64,000 nucleotides of DNA from Clitoria ternatea (Eukaryota > Streptophyta > Magnoliopsida > Fabales > Fabaceae): positions 88,614,501 through 88,678,500 of the forward strand of contig CM075674.1 in assembly GCA_037962975.1 (NCBI GenBank), read 5' to 3'. The position numbers were made by a program, and so were the translations under genes. Shown here one piece after another: positions 10,128-22,221 of the stretch (positions are counted from its first letter, which is position 1; each line of letters opens with the position of its first letter). A model generated the notes under the pieces. That model was not told the origin of the DNA. It saw only the letters and a list, made by a program, of their open reading frames with translations, and ran no database searches.

Positions 10128-13100
10128 ATGACGTCAAACACACCTTCAAACCTTTCGTTACGATCAATCCTAGACAAAGAAAAATTGTCTGGTTCTAACT
10201 TCCTTGACTGGTATAGAAACTTGAGGATTGTCCTCAAACAAGAGAAAAAGCAGTATGTCTTGGAAAGTCCAGTTTCAGAACCACCCGCTGCAAACGCCTC
10301 TAAAGCTGACAAGGATGCTTATAAGAAGCATCAGGGTGATGCTTTAGATGTCCAATGCCTTATGTTGGCTACCATGTCTCCTGAGCTTCAGAAGCAACAT
10401 GAGCACATGGAGGCTTTCGATATGATCAAAAACCTAAGGAAGCTATATCAAGGTCAAGCTGACCAAGAAAGATATGAAGTTTCCTCAGCCCTATTTAGCT
10501 GTAGACTTGAAGAGGGAGATTCTGTAGGACCTCATGTGCTCAAAATGATTGGGTACTTGGAGAATCTAGCTAGGCTAGGATTCCCCTTCCCTCAGAAGTT
10601 GGCTATTGATCTCATTTTGAAATCATTACCTGACAGTTTTAAGCCAGTCATCATGAATTACAACATGAATGCATTGGACAAAACATTACCAGAGCTACTC
10701 AATATGTTGAGGACTGCTGAGCATAATATTTCTAAAGGAAAGGGCAAGGCCATAATGATGGTCAATTCTGGCAAAAGTAAAGGAAAGGGCATGTATAAAG
10801 GCAAAGGAAAGGCTATTGTAGGAAATGGCAAGAAAATTTGGAAAGGCAAGGATAAGCCAAGTACATCAGCCTTAAAACCTGTGGGCGGGGTGGCTAAGGA
10901 AGGTAAATGTCACCATTATGGACAAAAGGGACACTGGAAGAGAAACTGTCCAAAGTACCTAGAAGAGCTTAAGAAGAAGGGAAGTGAGACTTCCACTTCA
11001 GGTATTTTTGTTATAGAAATTAACATGTCAACTTCAACATCATGGGTATTAGATACTGGATGTGGATCTCACATTTGTCTTAATATGCAGGATCTAAGAA
11101 GGAGTAGGCAGTTGATGAAGGGCGAGGTAGACCTACGCGTTGGAAATGGAGCAAGAGTTGTTGTATTAGCTGTAGGGACTTATTTTTTATCCTTGCCCTC
11201 AGGGTTAGTCCTTGAATTGGACAATTGTTATTTTGTTCCGGCAATAAGGAGAAACATTATTTCTGTTTCTTGTCTTGATAAGAAAGGGTTTTCCATTACA
11301 ATAAAGAACAATAGTTGTTCTGTTTATTTAAAAGACATGTTTTATTGTTGTGCAAATTTAAGTAATGGACTTTATGTTCTAGATCTCGAAACCCCTATCT
11401 ATAACACTAATACTAAAAGGGTTAAAACAAATGATTTAAACCCAACTTATCTTTGGCATTGTCGCCTAGGACATATAAATGAGAAACGCATTTCTAAACT
11501 CCATCAAGATGGATATTTAGAATCTTTTGATTTTGAATCAATAGATACATGCGAATCTTGTTTATTAGAGAAAATGACTAAGACCCCATTTACCGGAAAA
11601 GGTGAAAGGGCGAGTGATCTTCTTGGCTTGATACATAGTGATGTATGTGGGCCCATAGGGACAATGGCTAGGGGAGGTTTTAGTTACTTCATCACTTTTA
11701 CTGATGATTTCAATAGATATGGATTTGTGTTTCTCATGAAACATAAATCAGAATCCTTTGAAAAGTTCAAGGAGTTTAAACATGAAGTAGAGAACCAACT
11801 TGGCAAGACAATTAAAGCACTTTGATCCGATCGAGGTGGTGAATATTTGAGCCTAGAGTTTGATGAATATCTTAAAGAGTGTGGGATTATATCTCAACTT
11901 ACTCCCCCTGGAACACCAGAATGGAATGGGGTTTCTGAGCGGAGAAATAGAACCTTGTTGGACATGGTTCGATCAATGATGAGTCAAACTGACCTCCCTA
12001 ACTCATTCTGGGGACATGCTTTGTTGACAGCAACTTTCACACTTAACCATGTTCCATCAAAGGCTGTTATAAAGACACCATATGAGATATGGACTAGGAA
12101 ATGACCTAGTATGTCTTTTCTTAAGATTTGGGGCTGTGAAGCTTATGTTAAGCGTCAAAGTTCAGATAAACTTGGGCCCAAGTCAGATAAATGTTTTTTT
12201 GTGGGATACCCAAAAGAAACTAAGGGTTATTATTTTTATAATCCTACCGAGGGCAAAGTGTTTATTGCTCGGAATGCTGTATTCTTAGAAAGGGAATTCA
12301 TCTCTACAAGAATCAGTGGGAGGAAAGTAGAACTTGAAGAAATTCAAGACTCACAAGGCATTAAAGAGCCAATGGTGGAAATGGAGCAGGACCCATAAAA
12401 TGTTATGATAACACCAGCTCCCATAGCACAAGACTTGCGTAGATTAGGTAGAATACATCAACAACCTGAAAGATATAGATTTCTTGTAACTCAGGAAGGA
12501 GATGTATTCCTAATGGATCAAAATGAGCCAACATCTTATGAAGAGGCCATTGCAAGTTCAGAATCTGAGAAATGGCTAGAAGCCATAGAATCTGAAATGG
12601 ACTCCATGTACACTAATCAAGTTTGGAACTTGGTTGATGCACCTGAAGGGGTAAAACCTATAGGATGCAAGTGGGTTTTCAAAAAGAAAACTGACATGGA
12701 TGGTAATATAAGTACCTTTAAAGCAAGGTTGGTGGCTAAAGGTTTCAAGCAAATACATGGTATGGACTATGATGAAACTTTTTCCCCAGTTGCTATGCTA
12801 AAGTCTGTTCGGATTCTGCTTGCTATTGCTGCATACCATGATTATGAGATATGGCAAATGGATGTCAAGACTGCTTTCCTTATTAGAAATCTTCTTGAGG
12901 AAGTGTACATGACACAACCCGAAGGCTTTGTTAAGCCTGAAGCATCCAGGAAGGTGTGCAAACTACAACGTTCTATATATGGACTTAAGCAAGCTTCCAG
13001 AAGCTGGAATCTTCGTTTTGATGAAGCTGTTAAACAATTTGGCTTTACTAAAAATGAGGATGAACCTTGTGTCTACAAGAAGGTTAGTGACTGAATAATT

Positions 13101-14105
13101 GTTTTTCTGGTCCTGTATGTTGATGACATACTACTTATTAGAAATGACGTTCCTATTCTTCAGTCTGTGAAGAGTTGGTTGGGAAGCTATTTTTCTATGA
13201 AAGACTTAGGTGAAGCAACCTACGTGTTGGGAATTAAGATCTATAGAGATAGATCAAGAAAACTTCTTGGCCTAAGTCAGAATACATACATAGACAAAGT
13301 GTTAAAAAGGTTTAACATGCAAGATTCCAAGAAAGGAACTTTGCCTATGGCTCATGGCATAAGCTTATCAAAAGCTTAATCTCCTTCCACTAAAGAAGAA
13401 AGAGAACGGATGAATAAGATTCCATATGCATCTACTATTGGATCAATCATGTATGCCATGATATGTACCCGACCAGATGTCTCGTACGCTTTAAGCATGA
13501 CGAGCAGATACCAGTCTGATCCCGGTGAAAGTCACTGGACTGCTGTCAAGAATATCCTGAAGTACTTAAGAAAAACTAAGGATTCATTCTTGATATATGG
13601 AGGGGAAGAAGAGCTCATTGTAAAAGGTTACACTGATGCTAGCATCCAAACTGATAAGGATGACTCAAGATCGCAATCTGGGTACGTGTTTTGTCTAAAT
13701 GGTGGCGTTGTAAGCTGGAAGAGTTCAAAGCAAGAGACAGTTGCTGATTCTACTACAGAGTCTGAGTATATTGCTGCCTCAAATGCTGCAAAAGAGGCAG
13801 TATGGATCAAGAAGTTCATAACAAAACTTGGGATTGTTCCTAGCATTGTGGACCCTATAAGTCTCTATTGTGACAATAGTGGAGCAATCGCACAAGCTAA
13901 GGAACCTAGATCACATCAACGATCCAAGCATATACTTAGGCGATTTCATCCCATTTGAGAGATCCTTGACCGAGGAGATGTAAAGATATGTAAGGTGCAT
14001 ACTGATGAGAATATTGCTGACCCACTCACAAAACCTCTTACACAACAAAAACATGAGGGGCACACTAGATCATTAGGCATTAGGCAAATGTCTGATTGGC
14101 TCTAG
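10128..14105 (+). pseudogene. Copia gag-pol polyprotein with six in-frame stops
   Basis: One continuous frame of 1326 codons from ATG 10128 to TAG 14103-14105. Gag occupies about residues 1-250; the zinc knuckle near 10908-10949 has Tyr (codon 10917-10919) in place of its second Cys. Protease shows DTG at 11052-11060. The integrase HHCC zinc finger is at about 11457-11570 and the core at 11620-11995. RT carries YVDD at 13116-13127 and RNase H covers about 13630-13945. Stops occur at 11823, 12102, 12396, 13092, 13377 and 13956, always inside conserved blocks and with the frame continuing beyond. At least five are explained by a single C-to-T change, as expected from deamination of methylated cytosines in a silenced element. 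No indels disturb the frame. Confidence 0.93.
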
Positions 14106-14108
14106 TGC

Positions 14109-14119
14109 AAGTGGGAGAT
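14109..14119 (+). other. Polypurine tract of copia element
   Basis: The purine run AAGTGGGAGAT ends directly at the TGTTGG start of the right LTR. It is the expected plus-strand priming site. Confidence 0.85.
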
Positions 14120-15408
14120 TGTTGGTGTATGCACTATGAGCTTTTACGCTTTTTCATTTGTATCATTTTTCTACTTATCAATAAAATAAATATTTCAGTT
14201 TAAAATTATTTTAAAACGTATTTATCCTTAGAGTAATAGGTCATATAAAAGTTATTCCTAAAATGTCCCTAGTCAAGTATTTACATGGGGACATGTAAAT
14301 ACACTGAGACTAATGTGTGAGTATACTGATGACCTGATCTCACAGATCATAGATATAGATGATATCAAGTCTTCACACAGGTACACATTAAGAGTAATGA
14401 TGTACTGGACAGACCCACCATGAGAACGTTGCATGGATCGTTACATGATTGTCATAAACGATTCTCAATGTGATAATGGTATATGTAGTCCTTCGACCTG
14501 AAGTCACTACGATTCCTACATGAGGAGTTTATTGTTTTAATACAATTAAACGTCTTCTGTAACAAGAGGACTATAAAGTTTATGATTAGGCAATGAACAA
14601 ATTATGCAGAGGGATGTAAGTGATGTAGATGGGATTTGTCTCTCCTATATGACAGGAGTGATATCTATAGGCCACTTGATGGAGTAAGACTAAGAAAACG
14701 CATGGATATGCTAGAAAGAATAAATATTAGATATTTATTCAGATCTAGTCTACTCCGGTATCAAGTAAAATAAATTGGACCGTACAAGGATGACGCGACC
14801 ATGCCTTGGGCCCAATTAGGATATCGTGACAAAAGGAACAAACATATTAAATAATTATCACTTATAGGTTATGTTGATATTAAATAATATTCGGACATAA
14901 TGATGCATTGCTAGATGCCGCTCTTATTTTATATTAATAATAAAATAATTTATTATTAATATGACCGGGTATTTTACCTGTAGGGTCACACACATAGAGT
15001 AAACTCATCAGAAAATGTTGTCTTATTTTAGTTGGACTAAAATAAAGCTATTGGGCCTAACTCATTTGGAATGAGTAAGGAGCCCACTTTTTAGAGAGAA
15101 CAAATTAGGTCAAACCTAAGCCTATAAATAGAGCATAAGATGCTCATAGGCCGTTCACTCAAGTGAGACACAAATTCGTAAAAGTTGCAAGAGCTACACG
15201 CCGTCAAACTAGCACTTGACAAGTGTTGCGATTCTGGTAGGAGGGCTCGTGTGGACTCCTAAAGGACGAGGCTACGACTGCTTCGGTGTTCTTCAAGAGG
15301 TAATCCAAAACAAATTTTTGTGTTTGTTTTGTGCTTTGAAACACGGAACTTTGCAAATCCTATGGAATCCTTTTTTTTCCGCTGCTCATGTTTAGGGATT
15401 TCCTAACA
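14120..15408 (+). repeat. Copia 3' LTR
   Basis: 1289 bp with ends TGTTGG and CCTAACA, TATAAATA at 15123-15130. It is followed by the GATCG duplication at 15409-15413 and then by the continuation of the interrupted antisense gene. Confidence 0.93.
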
Positions 15409-15413
15409 GATCG
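15409..15413. repeat. Target-site duplication gatcg (right) of copia element
   Basis: Identical to 6963-6967; sequence after it continues the Tat element where the left flank stopped, as shown by comparison with the uninterrupted second copy near 56085. Confidence 0.95.
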
Positions 15414-16148
15414 GTGGGCATAAAGATTAACGCTTGGGAACTAAAGTAGTGCCTCATGTCCTACGGAAAGAACTTCACGTCATCGTGCTCGGCACGAGAC
15501 AAATCCTCCCAATTTATCCGGCATTAAACTGGTGATCGAGTCCAATACAACGAGAAGGAAGGATGCTCGTTGAGGTAATAAAGAAAGTCCTCCCCTACCA
15601 CATCTGGAGTCACCCGGATTTTGAAAAGCAACCCTTTGAAATTCTTATAGGACTGGTTGAACGCCTCTATCAGACAAAGACCAAGGACAATGCTCAGAGA
15701 AACCCACTCGACAGGAACCCCCGCTTTAAAAATCTTAGCTTAGAAAAAATAGAAGAAGATAGGGACCAAGGGAATACGTCCAAAATAGTCATAAAGGACC
15801 TCAAAGGCCTTTACAAAAGCCCGCCCATTTAGGTGAAGCAAGCTAAGTCAGAGCAACATTCAAAGCATTTAGAACACCCCTTTAAAAACTGGAAAATGGA
15901 ATAGACAAATAGAGGCGAGAGAAGAAGGTTTCGTACACGTAGGTGTAATCCAACCCCCCCGGGTTTATCCTGGCATTACAACCCCTATCCTCTGGTGAAC
16001 AACCTAAGCACTTCACATTGGAGGCTAACATAACCATTGGAGGTCCCTTTTTCCATAACCTGGAAACAACATCCTTATCACGAATGAAAGAAAGGAAAGA
16101 CAAGACCTCCTTCCTAACCCATGAAAATGCGTTTAAAAAAGAAGCCAT
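15409..16148 (-). pseudogene. Antisense gene of Tat element copy 1: exon 1 (5' part)
   Basis: Minus-strand frame starting at ATG 16146-16148. The first 88 residues are open to 15882 and include the segment DYTYVYETFFSRLYL. The same segment in copy 2 (56287-56819) continues into a block ending YLDRWSLVKAFEFF. The pattern resembles the Pfam family of putative gypsy-type transposon proteins (PF04195), judged from memory. In copy 1 the frame is then broken and cut by the copia element at 15409. A TATA motif on the same strand sits 275 bp upstream. Confidence 0.7.
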
Positions 16149-16422
16149 CTTTTTTTAAAAAGTAAAAATAAGGACAGAAAGACCAAATAATACAAAAACC
16201 GTAACCCAATTAGACGAAGAAAAAAAGGAAATAAGAACTAACCTCTAGCCATGACGAATAATACCCAAGGATGCAAAGAGGAAGAGACCTAACAGAAGAA
16301 TCAGATAGGAACACAGATTGAGAAGTGTAAGTTGAGAATGGAGACAAAAGCTAAAAGTAGAATAACAGAATGACCTAAGTAAAATTGCAATGAAAAAGGT
16401 AAAAAATAAAGGAGACTTGGGC

Positions 16423-16430
16423 TATATATA
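16423..16430 (-). promoter_or_regulatory. TATA motif of the antisense gene, Tat copy 1
   Basis: TATATATA read on the minus strand, 275 bp before the antisense ATG. The surrounding sequence (a GGTAAAAAATAAAGGAGACTTGGGC context on the plus strand) is conserved at the equivalent place in copy 2 (57063-57070), which supports a real promoter rather than chance AT-richness. Confidence 0.5.
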
Positions 16431-16499
16431 CTCAAAAGGAAGGAAACCCCTAGGAAGAAGATCTAATGGTTGGGAGCAACATCACCTATTCCATGCCCA

Positions 16500-16908
16500 T
16501 GATGCCATGATGTCCTCTCATTAGATAACTGCCCTCAGCATGTGGCGAAAAGCTTATTCATATTTGAAACGACACTCATAAACCCAATGGATGCATTTAA
16601 GAACATTAGGATACAAAACGCCTCATCATTGCAAAAATGACTTCGTTCAGACATCATTGAGAAATAAAACAACAGCTACCTCCTATCAAGCATGTGTCCA
16701 GGTGTCCTCTCTTCAACCCTCCTCAAAAAATGCTACAAATTCTCCTTCGACCCTTGAGCTGTTCAAAATATCTCACTCCGAATCAAGCCACTCAAAAGAC
16801 CTCACTTGGAATATCTTTACTCGGTATCAATTCACCCAAAAGCATCTTCCCTTGACACATAGTCACCCGACCTGACCTTTTTCTAAGAGCTCGTGACTGG
16901 GGGGCTCT
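16500..16908. other. Untranslated 3' region of Tat copy 1 before the LTR
   Basis: No domain is recognisable. Phrases such as ACTCGAAAGAG and TCACTCCGAATC parallel the corresponding part of copy 2 (57120-57520). It ends in a G-rich polypurine-like run, GACTGGGGGGCTC, directly before the LTR. Confidence 0.5.
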
Positions 16909-17151
16909 TGTTCCCCCTAGATCAAGATGGGGCCCACGAGACCTCTGTTCCTTTTTTGGAAAAAAGATCTTTAATATTCTGATTCCCCTTGATCTTAGGC
17001 GTTTATTGTTATCTCATAGTAATTGGGCCGAAGTTAAGACCCCCTTCTATTGTATAAATATGGCCTCAAAACCTCCTCGTACGCTAAGTAACATTTTTGA
17101 GTAATAAACCCTAATTTTTCTAAAGTAATTCTCTAGGGTTTCAGCCTTACA
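16909..17151 (+). repeat. Short 3' LTR of Tat element copy 1
   Basis: Begins TGTTCCCCCTAG right after a G-rich polypurine tract and ends near CAGCCTTACA, about 243 bp. A TATAAATA box is at 17053-17060. The region aligns with 57520-57785 of copy 2, including the GGCCTC and AACCCTAATTT segments. The exact right end is uncertain by a few bases because no matching left LTR is present in the window. Confidence 0.65.
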
Positions 17152-17336
17152 CACTTAGAGTGAACACAATCCATATGACTTAATACCGTATATGTGTAGT
17201 AATTTAATTGTGTCTTTTTGTAAGTAGTCATCAATTAATATATAAGATAACATAATATATTCAATTTGAATATATAACTAAATATATATATATATATTTA
17301 TGATTCTATATTATATATATAACCGACTGGTCGTAG
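17152..17336. other. AT-rich spacer with short TA run
   Basis: AT-rich DNA with short TA repeats near 17283-17300 and 17312-17321. No gene is visible. It ends in CGACTGGTCGTAGGTTCAAG, which resembles the T-arm/B-box part of a tRNA-derived sequence and is split by the MITE. Confidence 0.4.
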
Positions 17337-17737
17337 GTTCAAGTAGGGATGGCAAAACAGGTCAGGCCCGATGAGCTGGCCCGCTAAATTTGGCAGGCCA
17401 AAACCATGGCGGGGCGGGCCAACCTTACGGGCCCCACCAAAAGAAAAAATTATAAATATTACTAATTTATACTTTATTTTATTAAAATATATACTTTCAT
17501 TTTCTAGTAACATCTGTTACTATTTATACATTTCTTTTAATAATATCTTCTTTAATTTTTTTTAAAATTATTTTTCTAATTTTTTAATCTTAATTTGACA
17601 TATTTTTTAAAAAAATTATAATTTTAACTTTGGCTGGCCGGCCCCCCAGGCTCGCCATTAGGCGAGGCGGGTCCTAAATTTTGGCCCGTTTAGTTTAGCG
17701 GGGCGGGCCAGCTTATTTTGCTATCCCTAGGTTCAAG
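17337..17737. mobile_element. hAT-type MITE with 8-bp target duplication
   Basis: The element itself is 17345-17729 (385 bp). Its ends are TAGGGATGGCAAAAC and, read inward from the right, TAGGGATAGCAAAAT, an imperfect terminal inverted repeat. It is flanked by a perfect 8-bp duplication, GGTTCAAG, at 17337-17344 and 17730-17737. Eight-bp duplications and TAGGG-type ends are typical of hAT elements. GC-rich arms (GGGGCGGGCC) surround an AT-rich core and there is no coding capacity, so it would depend on a transposase supplied in trans. A relative sits at 34348-35437. Confidence 0.9.
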
Positions 17738-18059
17738 TCTTACTTGGGGAGATTTGATTCATTTTCTGCTATTCTGCCCAAGTCTAATTGAGGAAGAATT
17801 GCTAGGCATAAAACCAAAAAAAATTATGGATTCAAAGTTAAAAGAATGGGGCATACTATATTTATTGAATAATACTCACCATTTACAAATCTTTTTGTGT
17901 TTTCTATTTTAAAATAAATAGAAAACCATATTCTTTAAAAGGTTTTCTTATCTCTTCCTTCTTTGAACTTGGTTTATGCAAAAAGGATTTAGAAGAAAGT
18001 ATTAGCAATAACCGGGTTCATTGCGGGATAACTTATGAATGGAATTATCGTAAGGATGG
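17738..18059. other. Spacer between MITE and gypsy relic
   Basis: AT-rich DNA with no recognisable gene. The first bases continue the tRNA-like phrase interrupted by the MITE (GTCTTACTTGGGGAG). Confidence 0.4.
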
Positions 18060-19930
18060 AATTTAATGAAATGCAACCACTTTGAGGTTCCCTATGAAAT
18101 GAGGCATGGAACAGAGCCACTGTGAAAAAGTTCTACGAGTTATGAAAGAAATTAAGCTCATACTAGTCATGGGTTGAGAACGGGAATTGAACTCTATGAG
18201 ATTTAATTTCCTGTTGTTCCTCAATAACCCAGATAGTAAGATGTCGTTGAATGGGAAATTGACATTGATCATAAGGGTTCTTATCCTGACCATTCTTGCA
18301 TTAGGATCACCTTCAAAAGTGATCCTAATGTCAAGGTATCCCTTCATGGACTGTTTGGATCCATTGAATATCGTCAAGTTCTATGTGTAAGACTACAAAT
18401 CCATATCAGCTAGGGTCATTTTCTTAAAGCATTTATAAAAAATTACATAACAAGAACTTCCGTAGTTGACCAACACTCTTCTTAAACTTTTGTTAGCTAT
18501 AACAACCTCGATCACCACTACATCATCGCTCCTAGGGATGGTAGGATTGTAGTCGTCGTTAAAAATATAATGAGAAAGGTTTGAATCCCATCTTATAAAA
18601 TTATCAGGCTTTGCTTGAACAGACATGATCAATTGTAGATGATTCTTTCTAGTGGTGTTATAGACTTCAGCCCTGGTGAATCCATTAGCAATTATGTCTA
18701 TGACTTCTTTCTTCTACTTTAAGGGAGGAGTAAGGAACCTTTTTTCTTCAATAGCTTCTACCATATTTGCCTAGGCTTTCTCAACCGTTGTTTCTTTCTT
18801 GGGACCTAGTCCACTATCATCATTGGGTGATCTATCTCGACATTTATTATCACTCTGTTCTGGTTTGTCATAGGACTTGTTTCTAAAGAGATTATACTTC
18901 AACTTTCCCTCCCTAAGTAGGACCTTTATAGTGTTCTTTAATTGCTTACATTCATCAATGGCATGGCTTGATTACTCATGGAACTTGCAATCTTTGGATT
19001 ATCTAGTTTCTTGACGGGCCTCAGATTTTTTACCATGTACATGTTAAACCTTAGAAAGTTAATCTCTCTAAAGATCTGAGTTGGTCTTGCACTAAGAGGC
19101 GTGTAATGATTGGAGTTGAACAACTTTCTCTTTTTTAGGCAGAATAGTTGGTCCCTTTCTCGATCCCATTAAGTAATTTTCTCTTGCTTGGGTTTTTCTT
19201 TTAAGAGCAATGTGACAGTTGAGGTTAGTTCTATCGCATCTAAGTGTATCCCCTGCCCCTATGTACTTGGTTGTTTTCTTCCCTAACTCTTCTAGGGTCT
19301 GGGGTGGGCATTTGGTCAAAGATAAAATGAAAGTTGGTTTTGGTTGAAGGGCCTCACCGCTATATGGACTTGGATGGGATCTATCAACCTTGGAACTATT
19401 TATGCCTCCTTATAAAATCTCCTTAAAAAATTCTTCAACGACTCTGCCCTTTGTGCTTGATCTGAGCCAGGGTGTGGGAGGTTTTAGTGGTATCTCTTAC
19501 AATGATGAAGTGCCTTTTGAAGGCCTCTACCAGCTCAAACCATCCAAGAATTGACTCTTTTAGTAAGCCTTTAAACTAACTTAAGGCTTCACTAGTTAAG
19601 GTTCTAGGGAACATCCTACACATTACATCTTTATCTTTACCCAAGAATATTAACTCATTTATGTAAGCGTCTAGATGCTTACTGAGGTCAGCTTCACCAA
19701 TATACCTTGCTATAGGTAAAACTTGAGGTGTTTGGAGGTTTTTTGGAATTTAAACCTACATAAGTCATCAAGTAAATAGGATGTTGAATTGGTAACTATA
19801 AGAATTACCACGGGCCTATAAAGACTAATATTAAGGTGAAGGAAGCTTGGTCTAATATGCGGATTCCTGGTAATCTCCATCATGTGTATGGATTTTAGAG
19901 TAATCTGGTGACATTGACACCTCATAGTGA
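18060..19930 (-). pseudogene. Ty3/gypsy gag-protease relic, minus strand
   Basis: Minus-strand translations in several frames follow the order of a gypsy gag-protease: a capsid-like block near 19640-19440 (WFELVEAFKRHF), a linker at 19123-18938 with YTPLSARPTQIFREI, a region near 18990-18720 with a degraded nucleocapsid context, and an aspartic-protease-like block near 18500-18440 where the expected DxGSS appears as VNYGSSCYVIF, so the catalytic Asp is lost. A further block at 18377-18063 contains GYLDIRITFEGDPNARMVRI. No LTRs are visible around it and stops are frequent. It could be the missing gag of a Tat-type element or an independent insertion; its orientation is opposite to copy 1. Confidence 0.65.
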
Positions 19931-20267
19931 GGCGCTAACACAATCCACATTTGGAACAGGTTCCAAAATCAAACCCAATCCATCACACTCCTAATTCTTA
20001 TCGACTTAGGTCGCCCCTTGCCATGTAACATGTCTTTATCTAGAAGAATGATATAGGTTTCATTAGTCTCAGGGAGTGACCGATCATCTCCAATCAGATA
20101 CCACTAGCCTGTATACACCTTTATGATGTTATGCAATGAGTACACGTTGTCTATAACTAAATATAGTTCACATTAACTGCGTTGCAGGTAGCAATGACAG
20201 GCATACACGGGTACTTGTATGCTTGGAATCGGCCACACTTTCACCATCGTTCCTTTAGATTAAGAAT

Positions 20268-22221
20268 CTATACAAAGCCACCTTTTTGGGTGATTGGATT
20301 CATCCTATCCTCAACCTTGAACCTGATGGACTCCGCATCATACCTTCGCATATCAATGGAACATGCTTGTGCTTGATACAATGTTAGTTTGTCAAACACT
20401 TTAGTTGAGTATAACTGACCCATTGTCATTTCAGCCATCACATGTCCAACACAATCAACGAAGTACTGTACTAAACAAGCGTATGTGCACTTTACTAACG
20501 TTGTTATGGGTAAATTCCTTGCCCCCTTCAAAACCTTATTGGCTGCTTGTGATGGGTTAATGGTCATGTGGCCAAACCTATAAGCATCCTTATCATACGC
20601 CAATGACCATTTGGATTTTGGGATGTTATCGATCCACGTTGCAATTTCAGGACTCAATGAACAAAATTTTTCCAAATTCTGGTCAAAGGAATATTTGCTT
20701 GGATTGTACCCTGCACATATAACAACATTAATGTTAGCAAGCACTAGATGATATAATCTCATTGCATAAATACATCACATTTTATAATGTCATACCTAAC
20801 TTCAGTAGCGTTTTCTTGTGCTATTAGTTCTTGAATTTCAAATTAAAGTTGTTGGCAACATGTCGAATGTTGTTTCTATGATAACCCATAGGTGGTGTCC
20901 ATCCGCATTCTAGGTCACGCATGACACCCAAAATGCTTTTATGGCGATTAGAAAGTATACATATTCCACTCTTTTGGGTAACATGCATCCTTAGCAACTT
21001 TAAAAACCAACTTCAATCTTCCAATGTTTCTCCCTCCACAATTGCGAACGTCAATGGCAGAACAGAGCTGTTGCCATCTTGGGCCGTGGCAATCAAAAGA
21101 GTGTCCTTTTATTTCCCATACAAATGGGTGCCATCTACTTGAATCACAGGTTTGCAAAAGTTAAATCCATCACAACAAGCCTTGTATGTCCAAAAAACAT
21201 GACAAAATTTACAAAACCTTTGATTAACCTCACCCTCTACAACAAATGGATGGGTTTGCAAAACGTATATCGACCCTACAGCAACCTGTTTCATACAGCT
21301 TAGCCAACGGGGTAACAAAACGTATGACTCCTCTAATCGCCAAACACTTTAGCAAAAGCTTTTTGTTTTGCCTTTCATGCCTTCTGGTGAGACACAACAG
21401 ACTCATATTCCACTTTAACTCTTTCCTGAATTAAAGCAATCGACACTGATAGTTTCTTCACCATCCCTATGTATAAAAAATATTGAATTAGCAAAATAAA
21501 AATAATATAAAATAATAACAACATTTTTCACATTACCTATTATGACAAAACAAATCAAATCAACATCTAGTTTTGCATGATCTTGTGAAAGGGTTACGTT
21601 AACGCAGGTATGTGGGCCACCATATTGACTAATAACCTACTTGAGTGATTTTTTGGACAGAATTACACGCATTTGCCAACCACATCCAGTAGCTTCATTC
21701 GGACACTTCACAACAAACTTATTTGGCTTCAACTCCACAATAATATACGATTGATGCATTTTCATCGTGTATTGCTTTAGTGCATTTTGCACTTCACTTT
21801 TGCTTTTAAATTCTAGCCCCACAAAACAACTCATCCCCAACATTCCAACTACTGCAATCATCAAAATCCATTTCTTCATCAACATGCTCCAAATTAAGAT
21901 TTTGATAATACGGTGTCACATTCCAAAACAACATCTCAATAGTAGCTACGTTTAGGAAAATAAACACATGTAAACCAAAATTTAATTTCAAAATAAATAT
22001 ATAAACTTTCAAAATAAATATATGAACTTTCAAAATAATTTACCAAAGGGTTGACAAGAGATCATATTAAATGATCCACCAACACTTAATAGAGCTCCCC
22101 AACCAGCATCATTCTCAGTATCTGAATTTGCTATTAATAACTCGTCATCTTCACATAAATCACTACTATCTACCTCAGAAGGTAAATTATAATCAGAATC
22201 TTTATCTGACATATAATTCAT
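20268..22221 (-). pseudogene. Mutator-like (MULE) transposase relic, minus strand
   Basis: Read from 22221 downwards: an acidic N-terminus with SDKDSDYNLPSEVDSSDL, a MuDR-type zinc-binding/DNA-binding region at 21830-21637 (FVGLEFKSKSEVQNAL, then CPNEATGCGWQMRV), the DDE transposase core with VIQVDGTHLYGK near 21150-21110, and a C-terminal region at 20762-20268 with RFGHMTINPSQAANKVLKGA, typical of plant MULEs. An intron at 20711-20795 (donor GTATGACATT, acceptor ATATGTGCAG) is still visible. Frameshifts separate the blocks, so it is dead. Terminal inverted repeats and a 9-bp duplication were not identified. Confidence 0.8.

Larger units (their letters stand above)
6968..15408 (+). mobile_element. 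Full-length Ty1/copia retrotransposon nested in Tat copy 1
   Basis: Structure in order: left LTR 6968-8251, primer-binding site at 8253, a long leader of about 1.86 kb, a single gag-pol frame 10128-14105, polypurine tract just before 14120, right LTR 14120-15408, flanked by a perfect GATCG duplication. The LTRs start TGTTGG; the right one ends CCTAACA and the left CCTAATA. By eye the LTRs differ at roughly 40 of 1285 positions plus a 4-bp indel, about 3 percent, mostly transitions, so the insertion is fairly young. Six in-frame stops make gag-pol non-functional, but no frameshift was found. The domain order PR-INT-RT-RH is that of Copia. Confidence 0.95.
1965..17151 (+). mobile_element. Tat-type Ty3/gypsy retrotransposon, copy 1, 5'-truncated and interrupted
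   Basis: This decayed element runs pol to 3' LTR on the plus strand: reverse transcriptase (1965-2750), RNase H-like domain (3100-3500), integrase (3640-4600), a 49-bp tandem array (4962-5470), an antisense gene, and a short 3' LTR at 16909-17151. A complete copia element (6968-15408) has inserted into the antisense gene. A second RNase H-like domain, a tandem-repeat-rich 3' region and an antisense ORF between pol and the LTR are known traits of the plant Tat lineage (Ogre/Grande/Retand relatives); the lineage assignment is an inference from that architecture. No 5' LTR, primer-binding site or gag was found upstream. A related second copy lies at 53591-57785. Confidence 0.75.
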
